Positions 1 to 10,500 of a DNA stretch of 64,000 nucleotides are shown here, piece after piece. Position numbers and translations under genes: made by a program. The notes below the pieces were generated by a model. That model was given only the letters and a program-made list of their open reading frames with translations, had not been told where the DNA came from and ran no database searches. Numbering within the stretch: the first letter of the stretch is position 1; every line of letters begins with the position of its first letter. The stretch is from JAEYFP01 sp964566545. GTDB lineage: Bacteria > Bacillota > Clostridia > Lachnospirales > Lachnospiraceae. The DNA is taken from NCBI GenBank assembly GCA_964566545.1, contig CAZMIX010000007.1, forward strand, positions 1-64,000, read 5' to 3'.

Positions 1-1042
1 CCACCTTGGAGCGGATCACTTTCGAATGCCTCTTATAATTATTCACCATCAGGATAATCACTGTTTCCACGCCGATTACAAGAGCCGTAACAACCAAATC
101 ATCCACATATCTGACACCGGCAAACGGGAGCCCAAGATACCACTTTTGTATCGCCTGCAAAATCGGCAGGGTGTTATGGGTACCCATGATGACCAAGGAT
201 CCCTTTCCTAAAAATTCAAAGGGTTTGGAGCGCACTTGGATCTCCTCTAGCAGCATTAATAATGAAACCGTACTGCCTGTCGCCAATAAATAATATAGGC
301 TTAAGTAACTAATTCTGCAAAAGTTCAAATCAATCCAGTGCGGATTCAACTGTGCCAAAAACATATTGGCAATCAGTATCGCAACAGAAAGCCCTATTAT
401 CGATTTTCCCAGCTTGCCGAAAAGAAAATCCTTATATTCAAAATATAAATAACCAATCATAATAAAAACAGCGGAGATTAAGATTTTCAAAATTGTGATA
501 CAGGGAAAGTACCACCAGTCATAATAATGAGCCTCATTATACTTTAGAACATACAAACCGACAAACGTAATAACCGCCAGCAAGAAAACACACCATTTTA
601 TTCTTTTCTGATATTTTATAATCAGTATCACGATTATTTCCGCAAAAAATAAGGTGGGCAAAAACCACAGGGTACTGTAGCCATGCAAAGCAATCGTGCT
701 CGTTATCATATCGAGAATGTCAAGAAAACGTCCTTCCCTAAATACAATGCGCATAAAAAAATAATAAGCAATACAGATTGCGCTGTACCCGAAATAGGGA
801 ATCAGCAATCCCTTTGCCCTCTTCAAAATAAGCACCCCTATTTTTTCCGTTTTCCATGCGTCGCGATATCGCAGCAGCACCCCCGATATAATAAAAAATA
901 ATGGCAGGAGAAATGTCGAAATCCAAATATTCAACGGATTGTCACCACCATCCGCATGCCCCAAAACCACAAAACAAATGGCGATTCCCCTTGCGACGTC
1001 CAAATAGTAAAGCTTTTCTTTTTTTGCTATGGCAGCTTCCAT
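1..1042 (-). CDS. Acyltransferase family 3 membrane protein (3' end outside window)
   Basis: An open frame of 347 codons starts at 1042 and runs off the left edge without a stop. The N-terminus (MEAAIAKKEKLYYLDVARGI, then CFVVLGHADGG) has the family hallmark of a conserved D-x-x-R-G-I stretch followed by a membrane helix ending in L-G-H, where the His is the presumed catalytic residue. Later come a W-F-L-P motif and about eight further hydrophobic segments. Family members transfer acyl groups (O-acetyl, succinyl and similar) onto sugars of surface polysaccharides at the cytoplasmic membrane. The start lies 19 nt past the stop of the upstream glycosyltransferase with a GAGG Shine-Dalgarno, so the two are probably cotranscribed. 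The acceptor sugar cannot be told. Confidence 0.85.
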   Translation of the reverse strand, partial: MEAAIAKKEKLYYLDVARGIAICFVVLGHADGGDNPLNIWISTFLLPLFFIISGVLLRYRDAWKTEKIGVLILKRAKGLLIPYFGYSAICIAYYFFMRIVFREGRFLDILDMITSTIALHGYSTLWFLPTLFFAEIIVILIIKYQKRIKWCVFLLAVITFVGLYVLKYNEAHYYDWWYFPCITILKILISAVFIMIGYLYFEYKDFLFGKLGKSIIGLSVAILIANMFLAQLNPHWIDLNFCRISYLSLYYLLATGSTVSLLMLLEEIQVRSKPFEFLGKGSLVIMGTHNTLPILQAIQKWYLGLPFAGVRYVDDLVVTALVIGVETVIILMVNNYKRHSKVIRSKV

Positions 1043-1061
1043 AAGAGCCTCTTCAATCCGA

Positions 1062-1799
1062 TTATGATCTTCCCTGAAACGATGGATCAAATAAATTATA
1101 TTTTAATATACAATAAATTGCACGAAAGCCATCTTTTACACCGATTTTCTTGCCCTCGCTGTACCTGCGCGGGTAATAGGAGATCGGCACCTCGTAGACC
1201 CTGCAGCGCATCTTGGCAACCTTTGCCGTCACCTCCGGCTCAAATCCGAAACGCGGCTCCTTAATCGGAATCGCCTGAATGATTTCCCGCCTGAACATTT
1301 TATAGCAGGTTTCCATATCGGTCAGCGCCATATCAGAAAACAAATTTGACAATAACGTCAGGAATTTATTCCCTGCGCTGTGGTAAAAGCGCTTGATCAT
1401 ATAGCGTTCTCCCCTCGCATAGCGCGAGCCGTAGACAACCTCCGCATCTGCGCGTCCGTTTACAAACGGCTCGATCAGATGCAGATAATCCTTTGGGTCA
1501 TACTCCATATCCGCATCCTGGATAACAACCAGATCGCCGGTCGCAGCCTTGAAGCCATGGCGAAGCGCTGCGCCCTTGCCGCTGTTCACCTTATGGTACA
1601 ACACCTTTTCCACGGTCGCGGCAACCTTTTCCTTAAGCAGCTCGCGTGTCCCGTCTGTTGAGCAGTCCTCAACAATGATAATCTCCAGATTTTTAATTCC
1701 GCAATCGCGTACGGCCGCGATCACGCCCTCTATCGTGTCCTTTTCATTATAGCAGGGGATTACGACAGACAGCTTCAAGGTGTTACTATCTAACTTCAT
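1062..1799 (-). CDS. Family 2 glycosyltransferase, dolichyl-phosphate-mannose-synthase-like
   Basis: 245 aa. The N-terminal GT-A fold shows VVIPCYNE (about residues 12-19), the nucleotide-binding EDCSTDGT stretch, the SGKGAALRHG loop and the metal-binding QDADMEYDP (DxD, about residues 95-103). This order is typical of the DPM1/DPG-synthase-like GT2 subgroup, which moves a hexose from a nucleotide sugar to a polyprenyl phosphate or glycan on the cytoplasmic membrane face. There is no C-terminal membrane domain, so it resembles the short soluble type. It is followed by the acyltransferase gene on the same strand, which suggests a role in surface glycan or lipid-linked sugar synthesis. Donor and acceptor are unknown. 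Confidence 0.9.
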   Translation of the reverse strand: MKLDSNTLKLSVVIPCYNEKDTIEGVIAAVRDCGIKNLEIIIVEDCSTDGTRELLKEKVAATVEKVLYHKVNSGKGAALRHGFKAATGDLVVIQDADMEYDPKDYLHLIEPFVNGRADAEVVYGSRYARGERYMIKRFYHSAGNKFLTLLSNLFSDMALTDMETCYKMFRREIIQAIPIKEPRFGFEPEVTAKVAKMRCRVYEVPISYYPRRYSEGKKIGVKDGFRAIYCILKYNLFDPSFQGRS

Positions 1800-1838
1800 C
1801 TCTTTTATTTCCTTCCGGATTTATTATTCCATCTTACA

Positions 1839-2873
1839 TTAAATATTGAGCTTCAGATTTCCTTCCTTAATATCCGACTCCACATCGGAGCTGATCGGCG
1901 CCGCCCATTTTTCATTTGTGACCGTAACCGTATAGCTGCAAGGCAAGAGTGGGCTGATCGTAGCGGATTCTCCCGCATTAATCAGCTGATCCGCAAAACC
2001 GGAAACGGAAAGCGTCGTGTTATCATAATTGATATTAATCGTAAATCTCAATATGGGAAGCACCACCAGATAAGCCGTCCCATTTTGTGCCGAGTAAACT
2101 GTCTCATCCTGAATATCCTGCATGAATAAAGTCCGCTTATCGGCGTTCGCTGCCATATACGACGTAAAATGATCCACTACGGATTGCGGATAGCCTGTGA
2201 GGGCACCGTTTACCTTGTCTTTATACGCAAGCTTGCTTCCGATAAATGCCGTATCTCCCGCGGCAAATGCACTCTCTAATTGAGAAAGCAGCTCCGTGTG
2301 GGAGCTGGCCTGAGAATAGCCTGCGGTCTCCTGACCGCTGTCAAGAGTCATGATCGCCCCGGATGACATCTCGGATATTACCCCGCCCAATGCCGCTGCC
2401 ACATCGTCCGTCTGCGTCCCATCGGCCTGTGTTCCATCTGCCTGTATCCCATCGCTTTGCTTCCCATCGACCTGCGCACCGTCTGAGGCACCGGACAAAT
2501 CTGCTGTTGCGGCGGGGGCAGCCTGCTCCTCGTAAATCGTATTGAGTACGCCTGACATCGTTACTACGTCCAGCGGATACGTATAGCTTGATTTCTTTGT
2601 CTTGTTTGAATAAATAATAATCGTCGCAATAATACATATAATCAAAGCAACCGTATAAATGATCCATGCGTAATCCTGGAAGCCGCCGGAACGAACCGGC
2701 GGAGTATAAGCAAATCTGGAGCTTCTGCCATTTCCCGTCGCCCCTTCCACACTGCTCGTCCTTTTATAAGGTCCCTGATAGTTGCTTTTTCTCACCGGCC
2801 TGTCCATCATCCCAAGTCCGACCATATCCTGAACTGATTTTGCTTTCCTTCTTTTTTTTCTGTTATAATCCAT
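1839..2873 (-). CDS. Membrane-anchored hypothetical protein with a short Gly/Asp/Gln repeat
   Basis: About 344 aa. I prefer the ATG at 2873 (MDYNRKKRRKAKS) because AAGGGA sits 9 nt upstream; an in-frame ATG at 2891 has no visible ribosome binding site. The layout is a basic cytoplasmic N-terminus, one transmembrane helix near residues 75-95 (YAWIIYTVALIICIIATIII), an extracytoplasmic linker with five-residue repeats (ADGTQ-like), then a roughly 200-residue C-terminal domain ending NLKLNI. The C-terminal domain is not one I recognise. Its gene order with the downstream glycosyltransferase and acyltransferase hints at an envelope role, but no catalytic motif is visible. Confidence 0.7.
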   Translation of the reverse strand: MDYNRKKRRKAKSVQDMVGLGMMDRPVRKSNYQGPYKRTSSVEGATGNGRSSRFAYTPPVRSGGFQDYAWIIYTVALIICIIATIIIYSNKTKKSSYTYPLDVVTMSGVLNTIYEEQAAPAATADLSGASDGAQVDGKQSDGIQADGTQADGTQTDDVAAALGGVISEMSSGAIMTLDSGQETAGYSQASSHTELLSQLESAFAAGDTAFIGSKLAYKDKVNGALTGYPQSVVDHFTSYMAANADKRTLFMQDIQDETVYSAQNGTAYLVVLPILRFTININYDNTTLSVSGFADQLINAGESATISPLLPCSYTVTVTNEKWAAPISSDVESDIKEGNLKLNI

Positions 2874-2968
2874 ATGATCAAATCCCTTCATGAAATCGTA
2901 TCGTCACAATTTTAAATATAGCGATATTATAGCATAAAAATCGGCTTTGTGTAGTCCTATTTTTTTCC

Positions 2969-2997
2969 TTGACATTATTCCTCGTACGAATTATAGT
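2969..2997 (+). promoter_or_regulatory. Promoter of the thiT leader
   Basis: TTGACA (2969-2974), a 17-nt spacer and TATAGT (2992-2997). Transcription would begin near 3004, exactly at the 5' edge of the TPP riboswitch, which supports both calls. Confidence 0.8.
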
Positions 2998-3003
2998 AAA
3001 TTT

Positions 3004-3118
3004 GAAGCTAGGGGAGGTCGCAGCCACAGGCTCTAAAAGCCGCATCGCTGCCCTGAGATTGAGCATCATGCTCTAACCCTCACTACTTGAACCGGATAAT
3101 ACCGGCGGAAGGAAGCAT
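3004..3118 (+). promoter_or_regulatory. TPP riboswitch (THI element)
   Basis: The conserved blocks of the thiamin pyrophosphate aptamer are present in order: a purine-rich 5' P1/P2 side (ctaggggag), CTGAGA at 3053-3058, the ACCCT that follows it, CTTGAACC, GGATAATACCGGCG near 3092-3106, and the closing GGAAGGAAGC. It lies directly between a strong promoter and thiT, as expected for a riboswitch that lowers thiamin uptake when TPP is plentiful. Confidence 0.93.
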
Positions 3119-3164
3119 CGGAATCAGGCTTATCGATTCCTTTACTTGCATAAGAAAGTAGTCC

Positions 3165-3196
3165 CCTCCTTACACTATTTTAAAGGAGGATTTTTT
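3165..3196 (+). promoter_or_regulatory. Expression platform hairpin that hides the thiT ribosome binding site
   Basis: CCTCCTT (3165-3171) is exactly complementary to AAGGAGG (3183-3189), the Shine-Dalgarno sequence of thiT, with an 11-nt loop. The second arm is followed by a run of six T ending at the ATG (3197). The same element could act by blocking the ribosome binding site or by ending transcription. It is the natural off-state of the TPP riboswitch just upstream. Confidence 0.75.
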
Positions 3197-3862
3197 ATGT
3201 CTGTTTTTCTCGAATGGGTGGCGCAAAAGGAACGCTACACGTTATCACCCGCAGGGTATGCGCTTTTTATCATCGTTATACTCCTGCTGCTTTTTATCGT
3301 ATCACTTATTACCAAAGGCGGTGAAAAGAAACACCTTAGTGCCAGACAGCTCGCATTTTGCGGTATGTCCGTCGCGCTTGCAACTGTTACCGCATTTATT
3401 AAAGTGTTTTCATTCCCGACGGGAGGCTCGATTACGCTGCTCAGCATGTTTTTTGTCTGCTTCATCGGCTATCTGTACGGCGCCAGAATCGGCATTTTAA
3501 GTGCAGTCGCCTATGGTATTCTGCAGCTTGTCATTGAGCCGAAAATCTATTTTCCGATGCAGATCCTGATTGATTATGTGCTTGCCTTCGGCGCGCTCGG
3601 CATCAGCGGATTTTTTAACAAAAAGAAATGGGGGATCGTGATTGGATACTTGGCGGGTATTTTCGGCCGCTTTGTGTTCTCCACAATTTCCGGCGCAGTA
3701 TTTTTTGGGGAATACGCATGGGAGGGCTGGAACCCCGTCGCCTATTCCATAGTCTATAACGCCATTTACATCTTTGCGGAGGGTGCCATTACTGTCCTCA
3801 TCCTGCTTGTACCGACCGTACGGACGCAGCTGCAGCGTGTGAAAAATATGGCGGTCGAGTGA
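3197..3862 (+). CDS. thiT: Energy-coupling-factor thiamin transporter S component ThiT
   Basis: 221 aa. The start at 3197 follows AAGGAGG by 7 nt; a longer frame upstream would run into the riboswitch. The first 35 residues add an extra N-terminal transmembrane helix compared with the roughly 190-aa classical ThiT. The rest shows the S-component pattern of about six helices and the family segment FPTGGSITLLSMFF, an acidic residue in LVIEPK, and the aromatic YAWEGWNP region corresponding to the thiamin pocket. It binds thiamin at the outer face and works with the shared EcfAA'T module, whose genes are not in this window. The TPP riboswitch upstream independently supports the substrate. Confidence 0.93.
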   Translation: MSVFLEWVAQKERYTLSPAGYALFIIVILLLLFIVSLITKGGEKKHLSARQLAFCGMSVALATVTAFIKVFSFPTGGSITLLSMFFVCFIGYLYGARIGILSAVAYGILQLVIEPKIYFPMQILIDYVLAFGALGISGFFNKKKWGIVIGYLAGIFGRFVFSTISGAVFFGEYAWEGWNPVAYSIVYNAIYIFAEGAITVLILLVPTVRTQLQRVKNMAVE

Positions 3863-3890
3863 TTGCCGTTTTGGAAACCTAGCGTTAAAG

Positions 3891-3940
3891 CCCCTGACAG
3901 TCGGCTGCTTTTCAAAAGCTTTGAACTGTCAGAGGTTTTA
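3891..3940 (+). terminator. Rho-independent terminator after thiT
   Basis: CCCCTGACAGT (3891-3901) pairs with ACTGTCAGAGG (3925-3935) with one wobble or mismatch, followed by TTTTA. It overlaps the last codons of the convergent addA gene and may slow transcription from both sides. Confidence 0.75.
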
Positions 3941-6900
3941 TACCTTAAGCACCCGATTCAAATACGAAGAATAAATCACCTTTTCCTTTATCGGAAGTCC
4001 GGTCAGCTTTGCAAGCGCATATGCGTAGTAATTGAGCTGTGCACAGTAACGGTTCCTCAACGCATCGGGCGATTTGAGCTTGTCGGTTTTATAATCCACA
4101 ATGACAATCGCGCCATCCTCGATAAAATACGCATCGATAATCCCCTGTACGAGTACAAGCGTTTCTTCTTTCTCTTGAACCGCCATCCCCCCTAACACAG
4201 CCTCTCCCTGACCCGCAATCGGCTCTATCAGGCTCTCTTCGATCCCGATTACGAAGGGCTGTTCCCGGTACAGCACTCCGCCTAAAGCGGCACGCCCCAT
4301 CCGACTTGCTAAATCCGTCCTTAAAAATGCCGTGACTTCCTCCGCTCTTACCGCCTCGTATAATTCTCGCTCCATACGTTTGTTTTCAAGTACCTTAGTA
4401 AAATACGCCCCGACGCTCTTTTCGTCCGCAGGACTCCCATAATCCCAAAGCTCCAGCATTCTATGAAATGCCGTGCCGTGCATGGCAGGAGGCACTTCAA
4501 AAGAAACATCATTCTGAATAAATTTCGGGATATAGGGCACGATGGGCGGTTCCTCGTACAGCAGCTTTTCCTGCGCAGGAAGCTCCTGATCCTCCGACGC
4601 CCGCAGAAGCATGCTCCGTTTTTTTAGTTCTGAGACCGACACCTTCGCAAACGAATCCGCTTGTTCCGCGTAGGGATAAGTAAACTGAAGCCGTTCGCAA
4701 AGCTCTTTTTGAAACGGGGTCGGCTCGTCCGGCGCACAGACCTTTCGTCCGGCGCGCAGAAATCCCATCAGTTCTTCCCTGACCGCCTCTTTCGATATAA
4801 CATCCTCAATCTCCTGTCCGCTCAGCTCCAATACGCCGCTGCAATCGATCTTTACCGAAGAGAGCTCTCCCGCCTGTTGTGCCGCATAGACAACAAAATC
4901 AAGAAAGGAAGCGCTCTGGCTCAAAATAGGCTCCTCTGCAAGCTTTTTCTGCGGATCCTTCACTACGCCCGTCATGATAATTTTTTCTTCGGCTCGCGTC
5001 AGCGCCACATAAAAAATCCGCATCTCCTCCGCAAGACTTTCCTGCACAAGCTTCTGTGCTGCAGCTTTCTTTAAGAGCGTTGGGCGCTTTGTCCGAAGCC
5101 TCGTATCAACCCAATCGATACCGATCCCGTAATCGACATCGAGCACGACACCGGCGCGCGCGTCCTGATAATTGATGCGCTTGCTCATGCCCGCCACAAA
5201 GCAGATTGGAAATTCGAGGCCTTTACTTTTATGAATGCTCATAATCCGAACGGTATCGTCATTTTCATCGAGAAGATTTGCTTCCCCGAAATCAACCTCG
5301 TATTTTTGCAAAAATTCAATATAGCGTACAAAATGAAACAGACCTTTATAGCTCGTCTTTCCGTAATCCTCCGCCTTTTTTAAAAGCATATTCAGATTCG
5401 CCCTGCGGCGCTTTCCTCCTGTCATCGCCAAAACAAGGCTGCCGTATTCGCCCTCGATCATTTCAAGCAGCAGGTAGTAAACCGAAGTATAAGCTGACTT
5501 ATTCCGATAGTACGCAAGCTTTTCCAGAAATGCTTCTATCTTTTGTATGAAAGCAGTACCTTCCTGTTCGTCCTCCGAAAAAGCGCACAGCGCCTCATAT
5601 AGGCTGCCCGTTCTATTTTTACTGCGAATGATTGCCAGCTCCTCATCCGTAAAATCTCCAAACGAGGAACGCATCACAGCCGCAAGCGGAATATCCTGCA
5701 GTGGATTGTCGATCACACGCAAAAACTCGAGGATCGTCCTAATTTCTATTGCGGAAAAATATCCCGTGGAGGACGATACATGCACCGGGATTCCTTCTGC
5801 CGCAATCACATTTTTAAACGTCTCATCCCAGCCCTTGTTTGTCCGAAGCAGGATGACAATATCCGAATACTTCGCCGGGCGCAAGCGCTGCTCCTGCTTA
5901 TCCCAAATACGCTGTGTCCGCATCAGCTCATTGATGCGCTTGGCAATCGCCTTTGCCTCTAACTCTCTGTCCAAAATTTCCTCATCGGAGGCAAGCAGCA
6001 AAAGCTCTGTCTGCGCCTGTCCGGTCTCCGCAACCGGATAATCCGCCCCGTAATATAGAGCCGCCGCATCGTCATATGCGATATTTCCAAGCTCCTTTTT
6101 CATAATATGCCCGAAAATTTCATTGACCACATCGAGCACCTCTTTACGGCTGCGGAAATTATGGTGCAGGTCAATCCGTTGGCAGCCGCTCTCTTTCTCA
6201 GTGTAAGTATCGTATTTTTCCATAAAAAGTGAGGGTCTTGCGAGCCGGAAACGGTAAATGCTCTGCTTGACATCGCCAACCATAAATAAGTTGTTTGCCT
6301 GCGGCTCTTTTCTGCTGATTGCATTCAGCAGCGCCTCCTGCACAAGATTGCTGTCCTGATACTCATCCACATAAATTTCCTCGAAAAAGTCGCGATATTC
6401 TTTCGCAGTCGTATCGATTCCTTTTTCAAAAATCTCCAGACACAAGTGTTCGAGATCGTTAAAATCTACGAGCTTCTTATCCCGCTTGACAGTCGAATAC
6501 GCCTTGGAAAAAGCGAGTGTGACCTTTGTTAGTGCACGCACATTTCCGGCGCACTCCCGCATCAGAGCCGCCGCCTCCGCAGACTCTTCCAAAAAGTAAT
6601 CGTCCGAAAGCTTTTGCAGCAGCTTCTTGATCTTATTTCTGCCCTCCTGCACCGCTTCCTTTTTCTCTGGATCTACAAAGTCCCCGCCCTTTTTCTCCCT
6701 GCCGAGCACCGCAAACGAAAGCGACTGAAAACCCTCCTGCATGGCGGCAAAGCTGCCTGCCCTGAAAAGCTCCTCCGCAAGCACGATGTCACTCCTCAAA
6801 GCTTCGCGGTACATGTACGGGCCGTCCTTGGAATCAGCGGCCGCAAGTAGTCCCCTCAGCCTCCCCAGCAACTCTCCAAGCTGTATTTTGATTGAGTTTA

Positions 6901-7543
6901 CCAAATCCTTGACCCAGAACAGCTCCTCGAAGCCGTTTTCTTCAATATTCTGATACATTTCCTGACAATGCCGCAGCCATTCCTCCTGTTTTGGGTAGCT
7001 CATGGAAAATTCATGCAGCTTTAAGATCATTCCCTCAAGCGCAAAGTCACTTTTTTGGGCGGCAAGACTTTCCGTCATCTGTAAAAACTCCTCATCTCCC
7101 TCTTCATAGGCAGACTCCAAAACAGCCCCCAGCACATCTTGTTTCATCAGGCGGCATTCGCCCTCATCTCCGACGCGAAAATCCGGGTCAAGGTCAATTT
7201 CATAAAAATGATTGCGGATGACATCGAGGCAAAAACCATGTATCGTCGTAATTTTCGCGTTGTGCACGAGCGCGGACTGTCTCTGCAAATGACGGTCGAA
7301 TGGATTATTTTGTCTTTTCTCCTCGATCGCCTGCAAAATCCTCTCCCGCATCTGATCGGCTGCCGCTTTCGTAAATGTCATCACGAGCAGCCGGTCGATA
7401 TCCACAGGCTGTTTTTCATCCATCACTCTTTGGATGATCCGCTCGACAAGCACCGCGGTCTTGCCCGAGCCTGCCGCCGCCGATACGAGAATGTTCCGGT
7501 TCCTTAAGGAGATGGCCTTCTGCTGTTCCTGCGTGAATTTCAT
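3938..7543 (-). CDS. addA: ATP-dependent helicase/nuclease subunit A (AddA)
   Basis: 1201 aa, close to the usual length. An N-terminal UvrD/SF1 helicase begins with the Walker A segment SAAAGSGKTAVL near residue 20, followed by MTFTKAAA, the Walker B EIYVDEYQDSN near 395, GDVKQSIYRFRLA, and motifs V/VI (IMSIHKSKGLEFP; RIFYVALTRAEEK). The C-terminal RecB-type nuclease domain carries IVIVDYKTD, with the catalytic Asp and Lys. With AddB it forms the Chi-regulated helicase-nuclease that resects double-strand ends for RecA loading. It overlaps addB by 4 nt (ATGA), so it is translationally coupled as the second subunit. Confidence 0.97.
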   Translation of the reverse strand: MKFTQEQQKAISLRNRNILVSAAAGSGKTAVLVERIIQRVMDEKQPVDIDRLLVMTFTKAAADQMRERILQAIEEKRQNNPFDRHLQRQSALVHNAKITTIHGFCLDVIRNHFYEIDLDPDFRVGDEGECRLMKQDVLGAVLESAYEEGDEEFLQMTESLAAQKSDFALEGMILKLHEFSMSYPKQEEWLRHCQEMYQNIEENGFEELFWVKDLVNSIKIQLGELLGRLRGLLAAADSKDGPYMYREALRSDIVLAEELFRAGSFAAMQEGFQSLSFAVLGREKKGGDFVDPEKKEAVQEGRNKIKKLLQKLSDDYFLEESAEAAALMRECAGNVRALTKVTLAFSKAYSTVKRDKKLVDFNDLEHLCLEIFEKGIDTTAKEYRDFFEEIYVDEYQDSNLVQEALLNAISRKEPQANNLFMVGDVKQSIYRFRLARPSLFMEKYDTYTEKESGCQRIDLHHNFRSRKEVLDVVNEIFGHIMKKELGNIAYDDAAALYYGADYPVAETGQAQTELLLLASDEEILDRELEAKAIAKRINELMRTQRIWDKQEQRLRPAKYSDIVILLRTNKGWDETFKNVIAAEGIPVHVSSSTGYFSAIEIRTILEFLRVIDNPLQDIPLAAVMRSSFGDFTDEELAIIRSKNRTGSLYEALCAFSEDEQEGTAFIQKIEAFLEKLAYYRNKSAYTSVYYLLLEMIEGEYGSLVLAMTGGKRRRANLNMLLKKAEDYGKTSYKGLFHFVRYIEFLQKYEVDFGEANLLDENDDTVRIMSIHKSKGLEFPICFVAGMSKRINYQDARAGVVLDVDYGIGIDWVDTRLRTKRPTLLKKAAAQKLVQESLAEEMRIFYVALTRAEEKIIMTGVVKDPQKKLAEEPILSQSASFLDFVVYAAQQAGELSSVKIDCSGVLELSGQEIEDVISKEAVREELMGFLRAGRKVCAPDEPTPFQKELCERLQFTYPYAEQADSFAKVSVSELKKRSMLLRASEDQELPAQEKLLYEEPPIVPYIPKFIQNDVSFEVPPAMHGTAFHRMLELWDYGSPADEKSVGAYFTKVLENKRMERELYEAVRAEEVTAFLRTDLASRMGRAALGGVLYREQPFVIGIEESLIEPIAGQGEAVLGGMAVQEKEETLVLVQGIIDAYFIEDGAIVIVDYKTDKLKSPDALRNRYCAQLNYYAYALAKLTGLPIKEKVIYSSYLNRVLKV

Positions 7544-10500
7544 ACACCACTCCCTCCCCGTTCCATGGATGCCCGCATTTTAGCAAGGATCTCTTCCTTT
7601 GTAAGCTGTCCGGTTTGTCCGTCTTCCTCATCATCCGATTCGGCCGTGTAGTGACAGACCTTATGGTATTGACAGTAGGTGCACGGGTGATCACCCTGCG
7701 GCTTTGCTTTGATATTGCCGCTTACTATTTCGGATCCCATTTCCCCGATCTTCCAGTTTACATAATCCGATATCACCCGAAATTCCTCCGTATTTGCGAC
7801 AGAGGAGCGTGCCGACAGTTCGCCGCTCTTGATCAGCGATACCGGAATGACATCGGAGGTCTTCTCAAACTCCCGATCCATCAGACGGATAATTTCCCCA
7901 TCGCTGTTGACAAGCCCTTTCATCGCAAGCTTACTTGCAATCTGCCGGTTGATTTCCTCCGGCGTATCTTCCTTTTTTGCATCAATGATCGGGTCGTCAA
8001 TATGATAGTAAAGAATCCCAGCCGGAACAACCGTTTTTTGTCCGTCGATCCCCTGACGACGCCCCTGCATTTCCATCGCCGCATTCAGATATACGACAAG
8101 CTGTAACTGCAAGCCGCGATAAACGGCCGCAAGATCAAAGGACTGGTTTCCCGACTTATAATCAATAATTTTTACATAAACATGCGCATCATCCTCATAA
8201 AGATCCATACGGTCAATCCTGCCCCGCAAATGCAGAGTCTCATCCTCAGACAGTCTTACGTTCAGCGAACGGTAGTCATTTTCCGAGGAAAATGCCAGCT
8301 CGAAGCTTTCCGGCAGGAAACTGCCCTTTTTAATTTGAGAAGTCAGCACCTCTACTGTTCTCGCCGTAATGCGCTTCATACGCTCCACCATGTAGGTTGT
8401 ACGAAAAGAGCTGTAAACCGCAGCATAATCGCCCGCCGCGATACATCTAGAAACTGCTTCGTCGATCAAATGCGCCGATTTTTCCTCAGAAACCGTAAAC
8501 CATGTGTCACCGCTCTCTTCCAGCAGACCGGCATAAGCCTGCAGCGCATCGTGAAACACCATACCCATATCCTTTGCTTCAAAGCTGAACAGCTCCCGTT
8601 CCTTCAAGCTGAGCCCATAAGTAAGAAAATGCTGATAAGCGCATCTCGCATAGCTTTCGAGCCTTGTCACGCTGCCTTTCAGCGCCTTTTTATATAGCAC
8701 CTCGGCGACCGCCCTGCCGATGGCATCCGTACGCCGGTAAGCTCCCATGGAAAATGCCGAGTCAACCAAGCAGCGTAGTCGTTTTGCGTAACCTGGATCG
8801 GACGCATACCACTCAAACAGCTCGGCATAATCCGGGGGGGTCGTGCTGCCCCGGATGATATAAGGCTGCAGTCCTTCCGTCAGCTCCATAAATCCTGCAC
8901 TTTCATTCCATATCCGCGACAGCAGCGATTCTTCTGCTTGCTGTGCCAGCAGAGCCGGAAAGAGATTGCGAACCGTCTGTATCAAATAGGAGGGGCGAAT
9001 CGATTTCCCGTCTTCGGACAGCTTCGCGTAGGAAAGGATAAGCTTCTCCTCCGGCTTTGTCATCACCATATAGAGGTAGAGTCGCTGCGTATATGCCTGC
9101 ATACGTGCGGACGGAGCCAGTTCGATCCCTTCTGCTGAATCCATCAGAAATTCCCGATCCATATCTGAAATAATGCCGCCGGTTCCGCTGCCCATCGGAA
9201 TAATGCCGTCATTTACGCCGACAAAAAACAGGGCTTTGATTTTTCGAAGCCTTGTTCTTGTAATGTCACCCACCTGCACATAATCCGTTCCTGCCGGGAT
9301 AACGCCGATCCGAATCTCATCAAAGCCCGCATCCAAAAGCGCGCCAAATTCCCTGATCGTCATTTCTTCCTCACCCAAAAGCTCCACAAGCTTATCCAAC
9401 AAATCCATGACCTGCTTATAAACCTGCGCAAATTCCTTTGCCCGCGCAAAATCACCGCCCTCCTTTAAACCTGCTTCATAGGCGGTCAGCTTATCCTGCA
9501 TTTTCCCACGTAAAATGAAACGGTATAAGGCGTTTGCAAATGAGCGAACCGTCGTACTCGCGGTGTCAAATATATCAAAATCACTCGTTATTTTATTTCT
9601 CATCTCTTCCAGCGCGAGTAGCTCCTCCGTTTCCATAGAAGCCGTCTTTCTGATAAAACGCCGTTTCCATTGCCTGCTTCCCTTGATGCCGCATGCGAGC
9701 ACATAGTTTTCAAGACGGTCAATCCCCGCTCTGTCAAAATCGGTCAAGGAGGACTTTAAATACCGGAACATCCCCTCATAGGAATAATCATCCGCCAAAA
9801 CAGAAATGACCGCACGCAGATATTCGATAAACGGATTCAGCAGAATCGGCTGGGTCTTGTCAACAAAATAAGGAATTTCATATTGCTTAAATACCCGCTC
9901 CGCGCAATGCATATACGTATCGATATCCCCTGTTACAACGGCGATATCCCGGTAGCGATAGCCCTGTTTTCGTATCAGTGCCAGTATTGTTATTGCCGCC
10001 CGTTTCATCTCTTCCTCAGGATCTGCTTCAGTGAAAATTTGTATTGCATCCGTTATTTTATTATTGTCAAACGGCACAGCATCCGGCCGAAACAGATTTC
10101 TTTCCAAATGAATCAGCATCTCGGCGTTGACCGGCTCGGTCTCCGTTTTGCTCAACGATTCTGTTCCCTGCCGTATTTTCGCCGCAAAACGGTACCTTGC
10201 AGGAATTGGATCATCAATAACAGTATCCGGCTTTTTTTCTATTTTTAACGACTCGGCAAGCTTTGTCAGCTCTCTTATCGTCTTTTTACTCAAATAAAAT
10301 AACTCCTGTTCTCCTTCGATTTCATAGGGATTGCCGTTCCTTGCAGTGTCGAGCAGAAACGTAACGTGCACGTCCACGCAATTTTGCAGCAGTGCGGCAA
10401 TCAGCTTGTATTGAACTGGCGTAAAGCCTGTAAAGCCGTCAAAAATAAGAACACTCTTTTTAATTTTTGAGGAATCCGGCAGAATACTGCTCACACGTTC

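Noticed and set aside
5547..6041. 164-codon plus-strand frame inside addA
   Set aside because: It is antisense to a fully conserved addA region, has no ribosome binding site and its protein is Ser/Arg-rich low complexity.
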